This document shows positions 34,672 through 42,689 of a stretch of DNA of 59,023 nucleotides, in pieces; the first letter of the stretch is position 1; every line of letters begins with the position of its first letter. Source of the stretch: Candidatus Zapsychrus exili (GTDB taxonomy: Bacteria; Omnitrophota; Gorgyraeia; Zapsychrales; Zapsychraceae); NCBI GenBank assembly GCA_030765585.1, contig JAVCCJ010000070.1, positions 1-59,023 on the forward strand, written 5' to 3'. Both the position numbers and the translations under genes were made by a program. The notes under the pieces were generated by a model. That model had not been told where the DNA came from. It ran no database searches and was given only the letters and a program-made list of their open reading frames with translations.

Positions 34672-36702
34672 TTACATCTCATGCCCTGCATGGCCAGTCA
34701 TTGGCTTTGATTCTTTAATTTTTCTTCCATATTCTTCTTTGACTTCTCCGCATTCAAGCATTTCTGCTCCATAATATGGATTCCTAATCTGCTCAGTATC
34801 AGCAAGCCAATATGCCCCCTTGCCAAAAGCCATTGGACAAAAACTCAAATACAACTTTAAGTCTTCTTTATACTCGTATTTATCTAATACGCTTCTGAGT
34901 ATTTCAGAAACCTCAGAGAGTTGATTCCTTAAGGAGTCCAAGTCATGTTTAATTGTCTCTAATTTCTGGGCTAGCAAATTGATTTCCAAAGCAATACCTG
35001 TTTCTTTGCCTTTTAAAAAATTCACCTCTACTATTTTTGTTATTTGATCTCTAAATTTCTCAAGATTTTGACCAGCTTTATGCACATTATCCTCTGCAAG
35101 TGCTTTAGAAACTTCCAAATAATAAGGTAAAGCCGGAGTTAACAATGCTGCACTTTCAATGGTTGTGCTATAGTTTTTAGACATTACATTTTCACCTTCG
35201 CTATAATACCCTGCAGGATTCATCATGCTAGGTTTAGCCAGTATTTGAAGGGCACTATCTATCTTAAAATTCCCATTCGTAACAACCTTTTCGCCCGCTT
35301 TTAATCCCGAGAGTACAACATAGTTCTTGCCAGCGCGTGGGCCAAGCACAACTTCCCTGCCTTCATAGCGTTTAGTACTGCTTTTATTAGTTTCATTCTC
35401 GACATAAACAACTGCTCTTTTCCCTGTGATCAAAGGAGCTGTTTTAGGAATAGTAAGAACCTGCTTCTTATCTGTAGGTTTTTCAGCGAAACCAAATTCA
35501 CTTGTTTTTATTAAATCCATTCCACAAATATCACATGGTTCTTGGCTTACCTTAATAATATCTGGATGCATTGGGCAAATCCATTTACCCGCTAAATCCT
35601 CTTCAAATACCTTTCCTCCATCACCCAAAACAGCATTAATTATGGCTCTAACAAACATTCCAGGTTTAAGCTTCTCTCCCTTATTATTGACATTAACGCG
35701 CAGTTTAATTGTTCTTGTTTTTTCATCTACAAATGGATCGACAAAGGCAATTTTTCCTAGGAATATTTCTCCAGGATAACTTTCTGTTTCAATTTTTACA
35801 TCTTGTCCATAATGCAACCACTGAATGTCACTTTCATATGCTTCTAAAAATAACCAAACCTTGCTTAAATCAGCTATTGTGTAAATTTTGTCTCCTGTTT
35901 TTACATACATTCCCTCAAAACCATTCTTATGAATAACTGTTCCCTTAACAGGAGAATATATAGTCATATGCTCATCAGGTGTTCCGCGTTTAACGATTCC
36001 TTCAACCTGCTCTCCTTTGATTCCATATAACCTTAACTTTTCTTTAGCACTTTCTAACGTTGTTTTTGCTGTGTCCCGTATGACGCTTAAACTACTATCC
36101 TTTGTCTCTTTCAGATTTTTTATCGCTTGCAAATATTCTTCCTGTGTAGCTAATAATTCCGGGCTATAAAGCTTAATAAGATGATCACCTTCTCTTACTT
36201 TTGTTCCCGTAAAATCCACAAAGAGTCTATCTATACGACCAGACACCCATGCACTAATATAAGAAAGACTTGTCTCATCATAATCAACCTTACCAACTAA
36301 CCTAACTTCGTTAGAAACTTCCCTGTATTTAACTTCTGCTGTCTCTACTTCAGCTAACTTTTGACCAACTTCGTTAAGTGTCAAAGAAACTTCAGAACCC
36401 TCTTCATCATCCCCTACGCCTTCATAAACAGGAATAAGATCCATAGCGCATATAGGGCATTGACCTTCCTTGGGAAGCTTTATTTGAGGATGCATAGAAC
36501 ATGTCCAATACTTTAATTTCTTTTCTTGTGAACTTCCCGACATATTATGTCCAGTATGAGGATCGCCTCCTTTTGAAGAACGTCCGGAAAATACATTGGC
36601 GATGAGAAGACCAGCTACAACGCCAACTACAATGAGCTTCCAATGTCTTTTGCCCTCATTTAAAAGCTCATCTTTTAAGTTTTTAAAGAATTTATTAAGC
36701 AT
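34672..36702 (-). CDS. cusB: CusB-like membrane-fusion protein with two heavy-metal-binding domains
   Basis: 676 residues. A TM anchor (about 23-40); a first metal-binding module near 64-92 (YWTCSMHPQIKL, CPICAMDLIPVY); HlyD-type barrel and hairpin domains; a second module inserted near 372-400 (WICPMHPDI, CDICGMDLIKT); and a C-terminal DUF3347-type domain (SFCPMAFGKGAYWLAD, NPYYGAEMLECGEV). Typical CusB is about 400 residues. The modules probably deliver Cu(I) to the pump. Confidence 0.92.
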   Translation of the reverse strand: MLNKFFKNLKDELLNEGKRHWKLIVVGVVAGLLIANVFSGRSSKGGDPHTGHNMSGSSQEKKLKYWTCSMHPQIKLPKEGQCPICAMDLIPVYEGVGDDEEGSEVSLTLNEVGQKLAEVETAEVKYREVSNEVRLVGKVDYDETSLSYISAWVSGRIDRLFVDFTGTKVREGDHLIKLYSPELLATQEEYLQAIKNLKETKDSSLSVIRDTAKTTLESAKEKLRLYGIKGEQVEGIVKRGTPDEHMTIYSPVKGTVIHKNGFEGMYVKTGDKIYTIADLSKVWLFLEAYESDIQWLHYGQDVKIETESYPGEIFLGKIAFVDPFVDEKTRTIKLRVNVNNKGEKLKPGMFVRAIINAVLGDGGKVFEEDLAGKWICPMHPDIIKVSQEPCDICGMDLIKTSEFGFAEKPTDKKQVLTIPKTAPLITGKRAVVYVENETNKSSTKRYEGREVVLGPRAGKNYVVLSGLKAGEKVVTNGNFKIDSALQILAKPSMMNPAGYYSEGENVMSKNYSTTIESAALLTPALPYYLEVSKALAEDNVHKAGQNLEKFRDQITKIVEVNFLKGKETGIALEINLLAQKLETIKHDLDSLRNQLSEVSEILRSVLDKYEYKEDLKLYLSFCPMAFGKGAYWLADTEQIRNPYYGAEMLECGEVKEEYGRKIKESKPMTGHAGHEM

Positions 36703-36741
36703 GACTTTTCTCCTTTTTATTTAAAAAAATATTCTTTGCTA

Positions 36742-38118
36742 TTACTCCCTGTCTTTCTGAATCTCTCCCAACAAACTTTGCAATTCAGATAGACGCTGAT
36801 AGAAATTTGCATTATGTCGATAATAAGATAATTGAAAACTAAGAAGAACTCTCTGAGCATCTATGAGAGAAAGAAACTCCACGTTCCCACCTTCATATCC
36901 AGATTGAGTCGCATTTAATGTCTGCGTTGCCTTAGGCAATAATGCATCTTTATATAACTCTGACTGTCTTAGCGCGTCACGTAACTTATAATGAACCATC
37001 GCTAATTTTGAGGACAATTCGTTCTCTTTATTCTCTAATAAATTTTCTGATGCCTTTAAAGATGCCTTTGCCTCCTGTACTCCTGCATTCAAACGATTAA
37101 CCCATATCGGCACATTCACCGAGAACATAACCATTTGCGCATCCTTGCCACTGTCGGCTAATGATGGATTAAGAGCGTCACCTGTGTCAATTTGAGTAAA
37201 TCCTACAGTCAAATCAGGAAAATATTCTCTTTTGGCAAGTTTCAGACTATCCTTAATCTTTTCAACTTGGCTGAAAAGTGCCAACAGCTCAGGATTATTT
37301 TCCTTTAGAATGTCATATAGATTTTCTATTTCATTATATTTGTCTTGCATCACAGAAACTTCAAGAGATTCGTTAGGCCACGGCAAAGAATTATTTTTAG
37401 GTAAGTTTAATAGTGCATTTAGTCGAGTTGCTAATGGCGCTCGCAAATCTTGCAAGCTATATAGATCGCTCTCAAGTTTACCAAGCTCTACTTGTACTTT
37501 TAATAAATCTTGATTTTTTACCAAAGCTGATTTATATCTTGCTTGCGCAACACTTTCAAAATTCTTCAAAAGTTTTATGTTTTCCTCCATTAAAAGTATT
37601 GCCTTATTGAGATATGCATATTCATAATAAACATCGGAGATCAAATAAATAAGATCAAGCTGTTTCTTTTCAAAATTATGATACGCTTCCTCAGAAGCTT
37701 TAAAAGCTTTGTTCTTACGAATCCAGAGCTTATCAGGAAGCGGCAATTTCTGTTTTATAGAGAAGGCTCTTTCTTGTGGGCCTACTCGAGTCTCCACTGA
37801 CTCGACATAATTTGTAAAAGTAAACTGAGGATCAGGAAGAGAAAATTCTTTCGAAATTTTCTTAAACGAAGATTTCCATTTATAGAATGCCACCCTAAGG
37901 CCAGGGTTATTCTTTAGCCCTACCTTAATATAATCATCTAAATTTGCGTCCTCATCTATTGTTGTAACTACACTCTTTTCATTTTCTCGCACAATACTCT
38001 CTTCTTTTATTAATTGTTTTCTTCTTTCCGAAATATTAACATCAGCATAGCTAAAATTTATTTGTGCGCACATCAATATTAAAACGACTAGACTAACTTT
38101 TAATTTATTTGATAACAT
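36742..38118 (-). CDS. cusC: TolC/CusC-family outer-membrane efflux protein
   Basis: 458 residues from the ATG at 38118, preceded by AAAGGAGG; the longer frame to 38163 is not supported. Signal peptide (ending SYA). Two outer-membrane efflux protein repeats rich in long coiled helices (KIKDSLKLAKREYFPDLTVG is typical) and the late ALRQSELYKDALLPKATQTL. It completes the CusCBA set in the order C-B-A. Confidence 0.9.
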   Translation of the reverse strand: MLSNKLKVSLVVLILMCAQINFSYADVNISERRKQLIKEESIVRENEKSVVTTIDEDANLDDYIKVGLKNNPGLRVAFYKWKSSFKKISKEFSLPDPQFTFTNYVESVETRVGPQERAFSIKQKLPLPDKLWIRKNKAFKASEEAYHNFEKKQLDLIYLISDVYYEYAYLNKAILLMEENIKLLKNFESVAQARYKSALVKNQDLLKVQVELGKLESDLYSLQDLRAPLATRLNALLNLPKNNSLPWPNESLEVSVMQDKYNEIENLYDILKENNPELLALFSQVEKIKDSLKLAKREYFPDLTVGFTQIDTGDALNPSLADSGKDAQMVMFSVNVPIWVNRLNAGVQEAKASLKASENLLENKENELSSKLAMVHYKLRDALRQSELYKDALLPKATQTLNATQSGYEGGNVEFLSLIDAQRVLLSFQLSYYRHNANFYQRLSELQSLLGEIQKDRE

Positions 38119-38152
38119 GTGTTTCCTCCTTTTAAAATAAATTGCGTTGCCA

Positions 38153-38266
38153 TCATAACTCATTGGGAATACATGCCGTTAACAAGCCTACTTCTTCTAT
38201 ATATTCCATTCCGATATTAAAATTAGACAGATCTTCCATTAAAATATAAAAATATTTCTTATTCAT
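38153..38266 (-). CDS. Candidate 37-residue protein between csoR and cusC
   Basis: A 37-codon ORF with one base between the csoR stop and its ATG (TAATATG), preceded by GGAGG at a good distance inside the csoR end. Sequence: MNKKYFYILMEDLSNFNIGM then EYIEEVGLLTACIPNEL; one Cys, acidic. It could be a real small protein or a leader that couples translation to the cus genes. No homologue is known to me. Confidence 0.45.
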   Translation of the reverse strand: MNKKYFYILMEDLSNFNIGMEYIEEVGLLTACIPNEL

Positions 38267-38267
38267 A

Positions 38268-38552
38268 TTAAATACCTCCACGGTATTTGCTTAGTAAACT
38301 AATAGCTTCATCAATTTTATTTTGCCTATCTGACTCCGACTTACCTTTTAAAGCATCCTTTACGCAAGTCTCTAAGTGTTTTTTAAAAACCTTCTCTTGA
38401 ACACTTACAATAGCTCTTGTAACTGACCTAAACTGAGTTAATATATCTACGCAATATCTTCCCTCTTCAATCATTTTTTGAATACCTCTGACTTGTCCTT
38501 CAATTCTTTTTAAGGCAATTATTTGATTCTTATGACATGGATGTTTTTTCAT
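38268..38552 (-). CDS. csoR: CsoR-family copper-sensing repressor
   Basis: 94 residues from the ATG at 38552 with AGGAG upstream. A DUF156 four-helix protein: LKRIEGQVRGIQKMIEEGRY, then the Cu(I) ligands Cys (RYCVDIL) and His/Cys (KKHLETCV) as in CsoR rather than the nickel-type RcnR pattern. It represses until Cu(I) binds. First gene of the copper island and just downstream of its own operator. Confidence 0.93.
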   Translation of the reverse strand: MKKHPCHKNQIIALKRIEGQVRGIQKMIEEGRYCVDILTQFRSVTRAIVSVQEKVFKKHLETCVKDALKGKSESDRQNKIDEAISLLSKYRGGI

Positions 38553-38574
38553 AACATTTTCTCCTTTCACCCAT

Positions 38575-38604
38575 AATATACCATACCCCCCCAGGGTATG
38601 TCAA
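38575..38604 (-). promoter_or_regulatory. csoR-cus promoter and CsoR operator
   Basis: On the minus strand: TTGACA (38604-38599), an 18-base spacer and TATATT (38580-38575). The spacer holds the inverted repeat CATACCC-N5-GGGTATG with a C/G tract in the middle (plus strand CATACCCCCCCAGGGTATG, 38582-38600), the form of known CsoR sites. Copper should release repression of the whole island. Confidence 0.85.
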
Positions 38605-38678
38605 ATATAAAAAAATAATGAATTTAATTTGTCAAAAAACTTTTTAAGTTAAATAATGGTATGCCCAAAACAATCTTT

Positions 38679-38867
38679 TTATTTCTCACTTTTTCCTCTT
38701 AGCTCATCTATATAATACTGATGGCATTTCTTGCAAACGCCTTTTTCTTTTTCCCACTCAGGATGCTGCGTTCTTATATAATCCACTATATGCCCTTCAG
38801 TATGTTTTATATAAGCTAATGAATCGCCATTAACCTCTTCTTTGCAAATACTACAAACATATATCAT
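38679..38867 (-). CDS. Small zinc-ribbon-like protein
   Basis: 62 residues with CSICKEEV near the N terminus, His residues (IKHTEGHIVDYI) and CKKCHQYY near the end, so two CxxC knuckles that probably bind one zinc. AGGAG lies before the ATG. Family not recognised; it could be a small DNA- or protein-binding adaptor. Separate from csoR by a promoter region. Confidence 0.65.
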   Translation of the reverse strand: MIYVCSICKEEVNGDSLAYIKHTEGHIVDYIRTQHPEWEKEKGVCKKCHQYYIDELRGKSEK

Positions 38868-38897
38868 AGCTGACTCCTATATAATTTCTAATTCCTT

Positions 38898-38976
38898 GTC
38901 ATTCCTGCGAAGGCAGGAATCTCTTCTTTTAGCTAAAAGATTCCGGTATTTTTGCTTTGCAAAAAACCGGAATGAC
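38898..38976. repeat. Palindromic repeat (GTCATTCCTGC ... CCGGAATGAC)
   Basis: Outer arms GTCATTCC and GGAATGAC, with inner palindromes CCTGCGAAGGCAGG and CCGGTATTTTTGC/GCAAAAAACCGG. The same unit forms the 99-bp tandem repeat at 6538. It lies between the ferredoxin stop and the zinc-ribbon gene and may end transcription. Confidence 0.8.
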
Positions 38977-38981
38977 AGTAT

Positions 38982-39812
38982 TTATATAATCTCTCCTGAT
39001 ATAGAAATTGTATAATCTTTAACTGTTATATTCTTACCCGACTGTTTTAAAGCATTTTCAACTAAAGCCAATGTTCCATAACAACAAGGCACTTCCATCC
39101 TAACAGAAGTAATAGATTTAATATTATTATTTGAAATTATAAAAGTTAGTTTTTCTAAGTAGGCATCCATCGTAGTATCCAGTTTTGGACAAAACATTAT
39201 AAGTATTTTACCTTTTAAAAACCTCTGATGGAAATTGGCAAAAGAAAATGCAACACAATCAGCAGCTATCAACAAATCAGCATCTTTAAAATATGGCGCA
39301 GCTGGATTTAAAAGTTGCAATTGTATTGGCCATTGACCTAGTTCAGATTTAAGAGATGCAGCTAGGACATCTTGCGTCTTAGGCGGCTCGGGTTCTTTTT
39401 TTCTTAAATCTTTCATCATAATCCCTGGACAACCACAAACAAGAGGCTCATTTTTCTTAGTCTCAGGCTCCTCTATGTCATTTTCTTTCATATATTCTAA
39501 AGCTTGCGCTAAGTATTCATCTTGATTATGATCTCTTAAATGCTTTAAATGTGCCCTTAAAGTCGCATCACCTGCTTTAACTATGTTTTCCATAACCTTT
39601 TTCTCTTGATATTCTTCTGCCTCTCTTGTCTCTACTTCAATAGCTCCTTCAGGACAATTCCCTATACAAGCGCCCAAACCATCACACAAAAGTTCTCCAA
39701 CCAATTTTGCTTTGCCATCAATAATTTGCAATGCCCCTTCTGGGCAATCAGGAACGCATAATCCACATCCAGTACATTTATCTTCATCGATTTTAATAAT
39801 TTGTCTCTTCAT
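38982..39812 (-). CDS. 4Fe-4S ferredoxin-domain protein of the type often near hcp
   Basis: 276 residues from the ATG at 39812 (AAGGA before it). The N terminus holds two cluster motifs, CTGCGLCVPDCPEGA and CDGLGACIGNCPEGA. A 200-residue C-terminal domain has PLVCGCPG, IAADCVAFSF, IMFCPKLD and VPCCYGT, suggesting further Cys sites. Its promoter has the operator geometry of hcp, so I infer a shared nitrosative or Fe-S stress response, perhaps as an electron donor. Biochemistry unknown. Confidence 0.85.
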   Translation of the reverse strand: MKRQIIKIDEDKCTGCGLCVPDCPEGALQIIDGKAKLVGELLCDGLGACIGNCPEGAIEVETREAEEYQEKKVMENIVKAGDATLRAHLKHLRDHNQDEYLAQALEYMKENDIEEPETKKNEPLVCGCPGIMMKDLRKKEPEPPKTQDVLAASLKSELGQWPIQLQLLNPAAPYFKDADLLIAADCVAFSFANFHQRFLKGKILIMFCPKLDTTMDAYLEKLTFIISNNNIKSITSVRMEVPCCYGTLALVENALKQSGKNITVKDYTISISGEII

Positions 39813-39837
39813 TTTTATCCTTTTGTAAAATGATCCC

Positions 39838-39940
39838 AGTGATTTCAAAAATGATTACAACGATTAAAGTATCTCTAACTTTTAAACTTTTCTAATCACT
39901 GTAATCTGCTTTTTAATCTCTGCAATCTTTTTCATTATTT
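39838..39940. repeat. Degenerate word array in the ferredoxin leader (GATTACAGTGATTA words)
   Basis: On the minus strand GATTGCAGAGATTAAAAAGC, then AGATTACAGTGATTAG, then AATCGTTGTAATCA and GAAATCACTG. The words repeat every 10-13 bases without exact copies. It lies between the promoter at 39950 and the start codon, so it would be in the 5' leader. A 16-codon ATG frame there has no ribosome site. Confidence 0.5.
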
Positions 39941-39949
39941 ATCAGGTAA

Positions 39950-39977
39950 ATGATACCACTTCTGTGTCATTTATCAA
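39950..39977 (-). promoter_or_regulatory. Ferredoxin promoter with hcp-like operator
   Basis: On the minus strand: TTGATA (39977-39972), a 16-base spacer and TATCAT (39955-39950). The site GACACAGAAGTGGTATC (39952-39968 reversed) matches the hcp operator at 12 of 17 positions and sits in the same place relative to -35 and -10. Confidence 0.65.
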
Positions 39978-40024
39978 GAATAAAAAGGAACAAAAAGGCA
40001 TCTGGTTCTTTTTTAAAAATGTTG

Positions 40025-40030
40025 TATAAT
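40025..40030 (+). promoter_or_regulatory. -10 box for a probably leaderless yjbQ mRNA
   Basis: A perfect TATAAT ends six bases before the ATG at 40037, with no Shine-Dalgarno between. No convincing -35 box. The start site would fall on the start codon. Confidence 0.5.
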
Positions 40031-40036
40031 ATTTTT

Positions 40037-40432
40037 ATGCATACTATTCAAATATCCACAAACAAAAGAGAACAGGTTGTTGACCTTACTCCATTAATTC
40101 AAAAATATATAACAAATTCTGGATTTGACTCAGGCATAATCACTATCTATTCTCCTCATACAACAGGAGCTATTACAGTTAATGAAAATGCTGACGATGA
40201 TGTGAAAAAAGATATCCATTCATTTCTAAAATCAACCATCCCTCAAGATTATGGGTTCTCTCACATGGAAGGAAATTCTGACTCGCACATAAAAGGGACT
40301 CTTACTGGTTTCTCACAGACCTTTATTGTAGAAAAAGGTCATCTTAGGCTCGGAACATGGCAAGGGATATTCTTTATGGAGTTTGATGGTCCAAGAACCC
40401 GCGAAGTATGGCTTAAATTCATATCTGGCTAG
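40037..40432 (+). CDS. YjbQ/UPF0047 family protein
   Basis: 131 residues from the ATG at 40037 (MHTIQISTNKREQVVDLT), the usual family length; a frame from 39950 adds 29 unrelated residues. Conserved TIYSPHTTGAITVNENAD, YGFSHMEGNSDSHIKG and GTWQGIFFMEFDGPRTREVW are all present. Some members have weak thiamine-phosphate synthase activity; the physiological role is unclear. Divergent from the ferredoxin gene. Confidence 0.93.
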   Translation: MHTIQISTNKREQVVDLTPLIQKYITNSGFDSGIITIYSPHTTGAITVNENADDDVKKDIHSFLKSTIPQDYGFSHMEGNSDSHIKGTLTGFSQTFIVEKGHLRLGTWQGIFFMEFDGPRTREVWLKFISG

Positions 40433-40433
40433 A

Positions 40434-41402
40434 CTATGATCTATTGCTCAATCCTGAAAGATGTTTAATACGTTTTAGCATATTAGGATGAGTACTCAAC
40501 ATCTCAAGCATTTTATCTCCCATACTTAAATTTATTTCTTTACTCTTAAGCAAAGCTAACTCATCGGGATCAATAGTGCCACTTCTGTCTATATCAATCT
40601 GACTTAACTCACGAATTTCATTCATTGCACGTGATGGATCGTTGACAAAGAATGCCTTTAAACCCTCTGTTTCTTTCAGAGATTCTTTATCCATTTTTGC
40701 CGAGCCATAAACTAATTTATAAAGTGCAGTTGCCATTGCCTCTGGCCTATTGCCTAAAGCAACTGAGCCTCTGTCTGCAAAATATTCTCTTATTCTTGAT
40801 GCATATAAAACAAGCAGATTAGTTATAAAATAAAAAACAAATGCAGCTAAGCCTATTAATGCAGTATTTGCTCCCCCTTGACTTCGTCTTCTTCCGCCAA
40901 AGAAAACAAAATGCCAAGCTATACGATACATTATCATAGGAATAACTGATAAAAGCGTAATAGTTAAAACATCTCTGTTTTTGATATGACTTATTTCGTG
41001 TCCTATTACAGCCTTTAGTTCTTCTTCGTTTAAAAGGCTTACTATTCCCTCAGTGACACATACGCGACCATCTTTTATTCCTCGTCCAAATGCAAATGCA
41101 TTTGGTATCGATATTTTAGATATACACACCCTTGGCATTGGAATCTGAGCTCTCATTGCTTGATTTTCAACCAATCCATATATATGAGGGTTATCTTCTC
41201 TTTTAATATATTTAACACGCATAGTCCACTCAACTATCTTTGGACCTATCATGTACTGAATAAACATCAATCCAAACGAAAAAATTAGATAAAAATTAAA
41301 ACTCCCCACTCCCATAGCAGTACCAATCATTACCGACGCTGCATAAAGGATTGCAAACATTACTCCTAATAACATATACATTCTCATTTGTAAAAACAGC
41401 AT
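40434..41402 (-). CDS. HtpX-like M48 membrane zinc protease with EF-hand loop
   Basis: 322 residues. Two N-terminal helices (about 8-50); zinc site HEISHIKNRD with downstream Glu in YFADRGSVALG; two further helices (about 140-195); STHPNMLKRIKHL at the end. Near residues 267-278 the loop DIDRSGTIDPDE fits an EF-hand calcium loop. HtpX degrades damaged membrane proteins. GGAGG stands ten bases before the first ATG. Converges with yjbQ, one base apart. Confidence 0.9.
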   Translation of the reverse strand: MLFLQMRMYMLLGVMFAILYAASVMIGTAMGVGSFNFYLIFSFGLMFIQYMIGPKIVEWTMRVKYIKREDNPHIYGLVENQAMRAQIPMPRVCISKISIPNAFAFGRGIKDGRVCVTEGIVSLLNEEELKAVIGHEISHIKNRDVLTITLLSVIPMIMYRIAWHFVFFGGRRRSQGGANTALIGLAAFVFYFITNLLVLYASRIREYFADRGSVALGNRPEAMATALYKLVYGSAKMDKESLKETEGLKAFFVNDPSRAMNEIRELSQIDIDRSGTIDPDELALLKSKEINLSMGDKMLEMLSTHPNMLKRIKHLSGLSNRS

Positions 41403-41439
41403 ACTCTACTTACCTCCTATAATATTTACATAAATACTA

Positions 41440-41967
41440 TTAATCGTTCTTTTTTAATTGCACCTTAAAAAAACTATAAATTTCTAAAACTCCAAAGGCT
41501 AAGTAGCCCAGAAGAAGAATCCAAATTCCATATTGAATATTTACTTTCATAACTAATTTATCTAAGTCTGTTGTAAGTATAACAAAAGATGCGGCTGAAA
41601 ATATAACAACGCCAAACGCTCCAAGTGCAACATGAACCCACTTATTCTTTTGGAAATACGTACTTAAACCTAACATAGCCAAGGAAAATCCAGGAACTAG
41701 CCAAATCAAAAAACTCATTGCTCCAGCGTTTTTTACTCCAGGGGCAAAAATTCTAATAACGCTTATCATAAAACGAGATTCATCGCTATTAGCTAAAATA
41801 GGGACATCAAATCCACTAATAGAATCTATCAATGCTTGTTTCTTACCTGTTAACAATTTCGTTATACCTCCAACAGCTGCTGACTCAACATTTATCCAAG
41901 GCAAAAAGAATGCAATAAAAATAATTATAACTATAGCAATCATTAAAGCTTTCTTAATTGAAATCAT
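41440..41967 (-). CDS. Membrane protein of unknown function
   Basis: 175 residues with about four to five hydrophobic helices (5-21, 80-105, 114-131, 145-165) and a periplasmic-looking loop after the first helix (SAAVGGITKLLTGKKQ). AGGAG before the ATG. I do not recognise the family. It is 37 bases upstream of the HtpX-like gene on the same strand and may be its partner. Confidence 0.6.
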   Translation of the reverse strand: MISIKKALMIAIVIIIFIAFFLPWINVESAAVGGITKLLTGKKQALIDSISGFDVPILANSDESRFMISVIRIFAPGVKNAGAMSFLIWLVPGFSLAMLGLSTYFQKNKWVHVALGAFGVVIFSAASFVILTTDLDKLVMKVNIQYGIWILLLGYLAFGVLEIYSFFKVQLKKND

Positions 41968-42044
41968 TTCACTCCTCCTATATTTTTATGTTTTAATCTA
42001 TGTATTTGTAAGATATTGTATCAGAAAATGAAATAGGACGAAAC

Positions 42045-42079
42045 AAAAAAGGGATAGACCGAATACGGTCTATCCCTTT
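42045..42079. terminator. Bidirectional rho-independent terminator
   Basis: GGGATAGACCG/CGGTCTATCCC arms around AATA, flanked by A's on one side and TTT on the other. It lies just after the 55-residue membrane protein on the minus strand. Confidence 0.85.
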
Positions 42080-42092
42080 AATAACCTATATT

Positions 42093-42260
42093 TTATTGTT
42101 TCTTGCCAACCAAATGATAAGCAACTAAACCTACAGCTGGAAGAAGTACGATTATTGCAATCCAAAGTGCTTTTTTACCAGTAGTCTTGTTGCTTTTTAA
42201 ACAATCAAGAACAGCTAGAACATCTAAAACTAAAATAATTAAACCAATTAACTTGCCCAT
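42093..42260 (-). CDS. Small membrane protein, PLDc_N-like
   Basis: 55 residues: a first helix (MGKLIGLIILVLDVLAVLD), a short basic loop (KSNKTTGKKA) and a second helix (LWIAIIVLLPAVGLVAYHLV) ending GKKQ. This two-helix layout with ILLPxxGxxxY resembles the N-terminal domain of phospholipase D-type proteins found alone as small membrane proteins. GGAGG stands before the ATG, and a strong terminator follows the stop. Function unknown. Confidence 0.75.
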   Translation of the reverse strand: MGKLIGLIILVLDVLAVLDCLKSNKTTGKKALWIAIIVLLPAVGLVAYHLVGKKQ

Positions 42261-42305
42261 TATTACCTCCTGTTTAATTAATAAACTATTTCAAAGATTA
42301 TACCG

Positions 42306-42689
42306 TCAAATAGCATCTCTTAGCAACTCTTTTATTTTGTCTAACAATTCTGTTGGATCGAATGGTTTAGTCATATAACATTCAGCACCTATCACTTTTC
42401 CTACAATCCTGTCAGACTCTTGCGCTTTAGCTGTAAGCATAAGTACAGGAGTTGAGTTATCATCATTCTCTCGTTTTATTTTACGACAAACTTCATAACC
42501 GTTAAACGTAGGAATATTTATGTCCAAAACAATCAAATCAGGCGACTCTTTTAAATAAGTATCGTATGCACTCTCTCCGGTAGTTGCTGTAATAATATTG
42601 TATCCATTTGCCTCTAACCTAGTTCTAAGAAGCTCTAACATCTGAACTTCATCCTCCACTACTAATATAGTCTTTTTATTATCTTTCAT
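42306..42689 (-). CDS. Stand-alone response-regulator receiver
   Basis: 127 residues, receiver domain only: VEDE acidic pocket, phosphorylated Asp in LIVLDINIPTFNG, MLTAKAQ and the Lys in YMTKPFDPTELL. Its start overlaps the PilP-like gene by four bases, so it belongs to the pilus operon and may act on the pilus machinery, as PilG/PilH-type receivers do. Confidence 0.9.
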   Translation of the reverse strand: MKDNKKTILVVEDEVQMLELLRTRLEANGYNIITATTGESAYDTYLKESPDLIVLDINIPTFNGYEVCRKIKRENDDNSTPVLMLTAKAQESDRIVGKVIGAECYMTKPFDPTELLDKIKELLRDAI

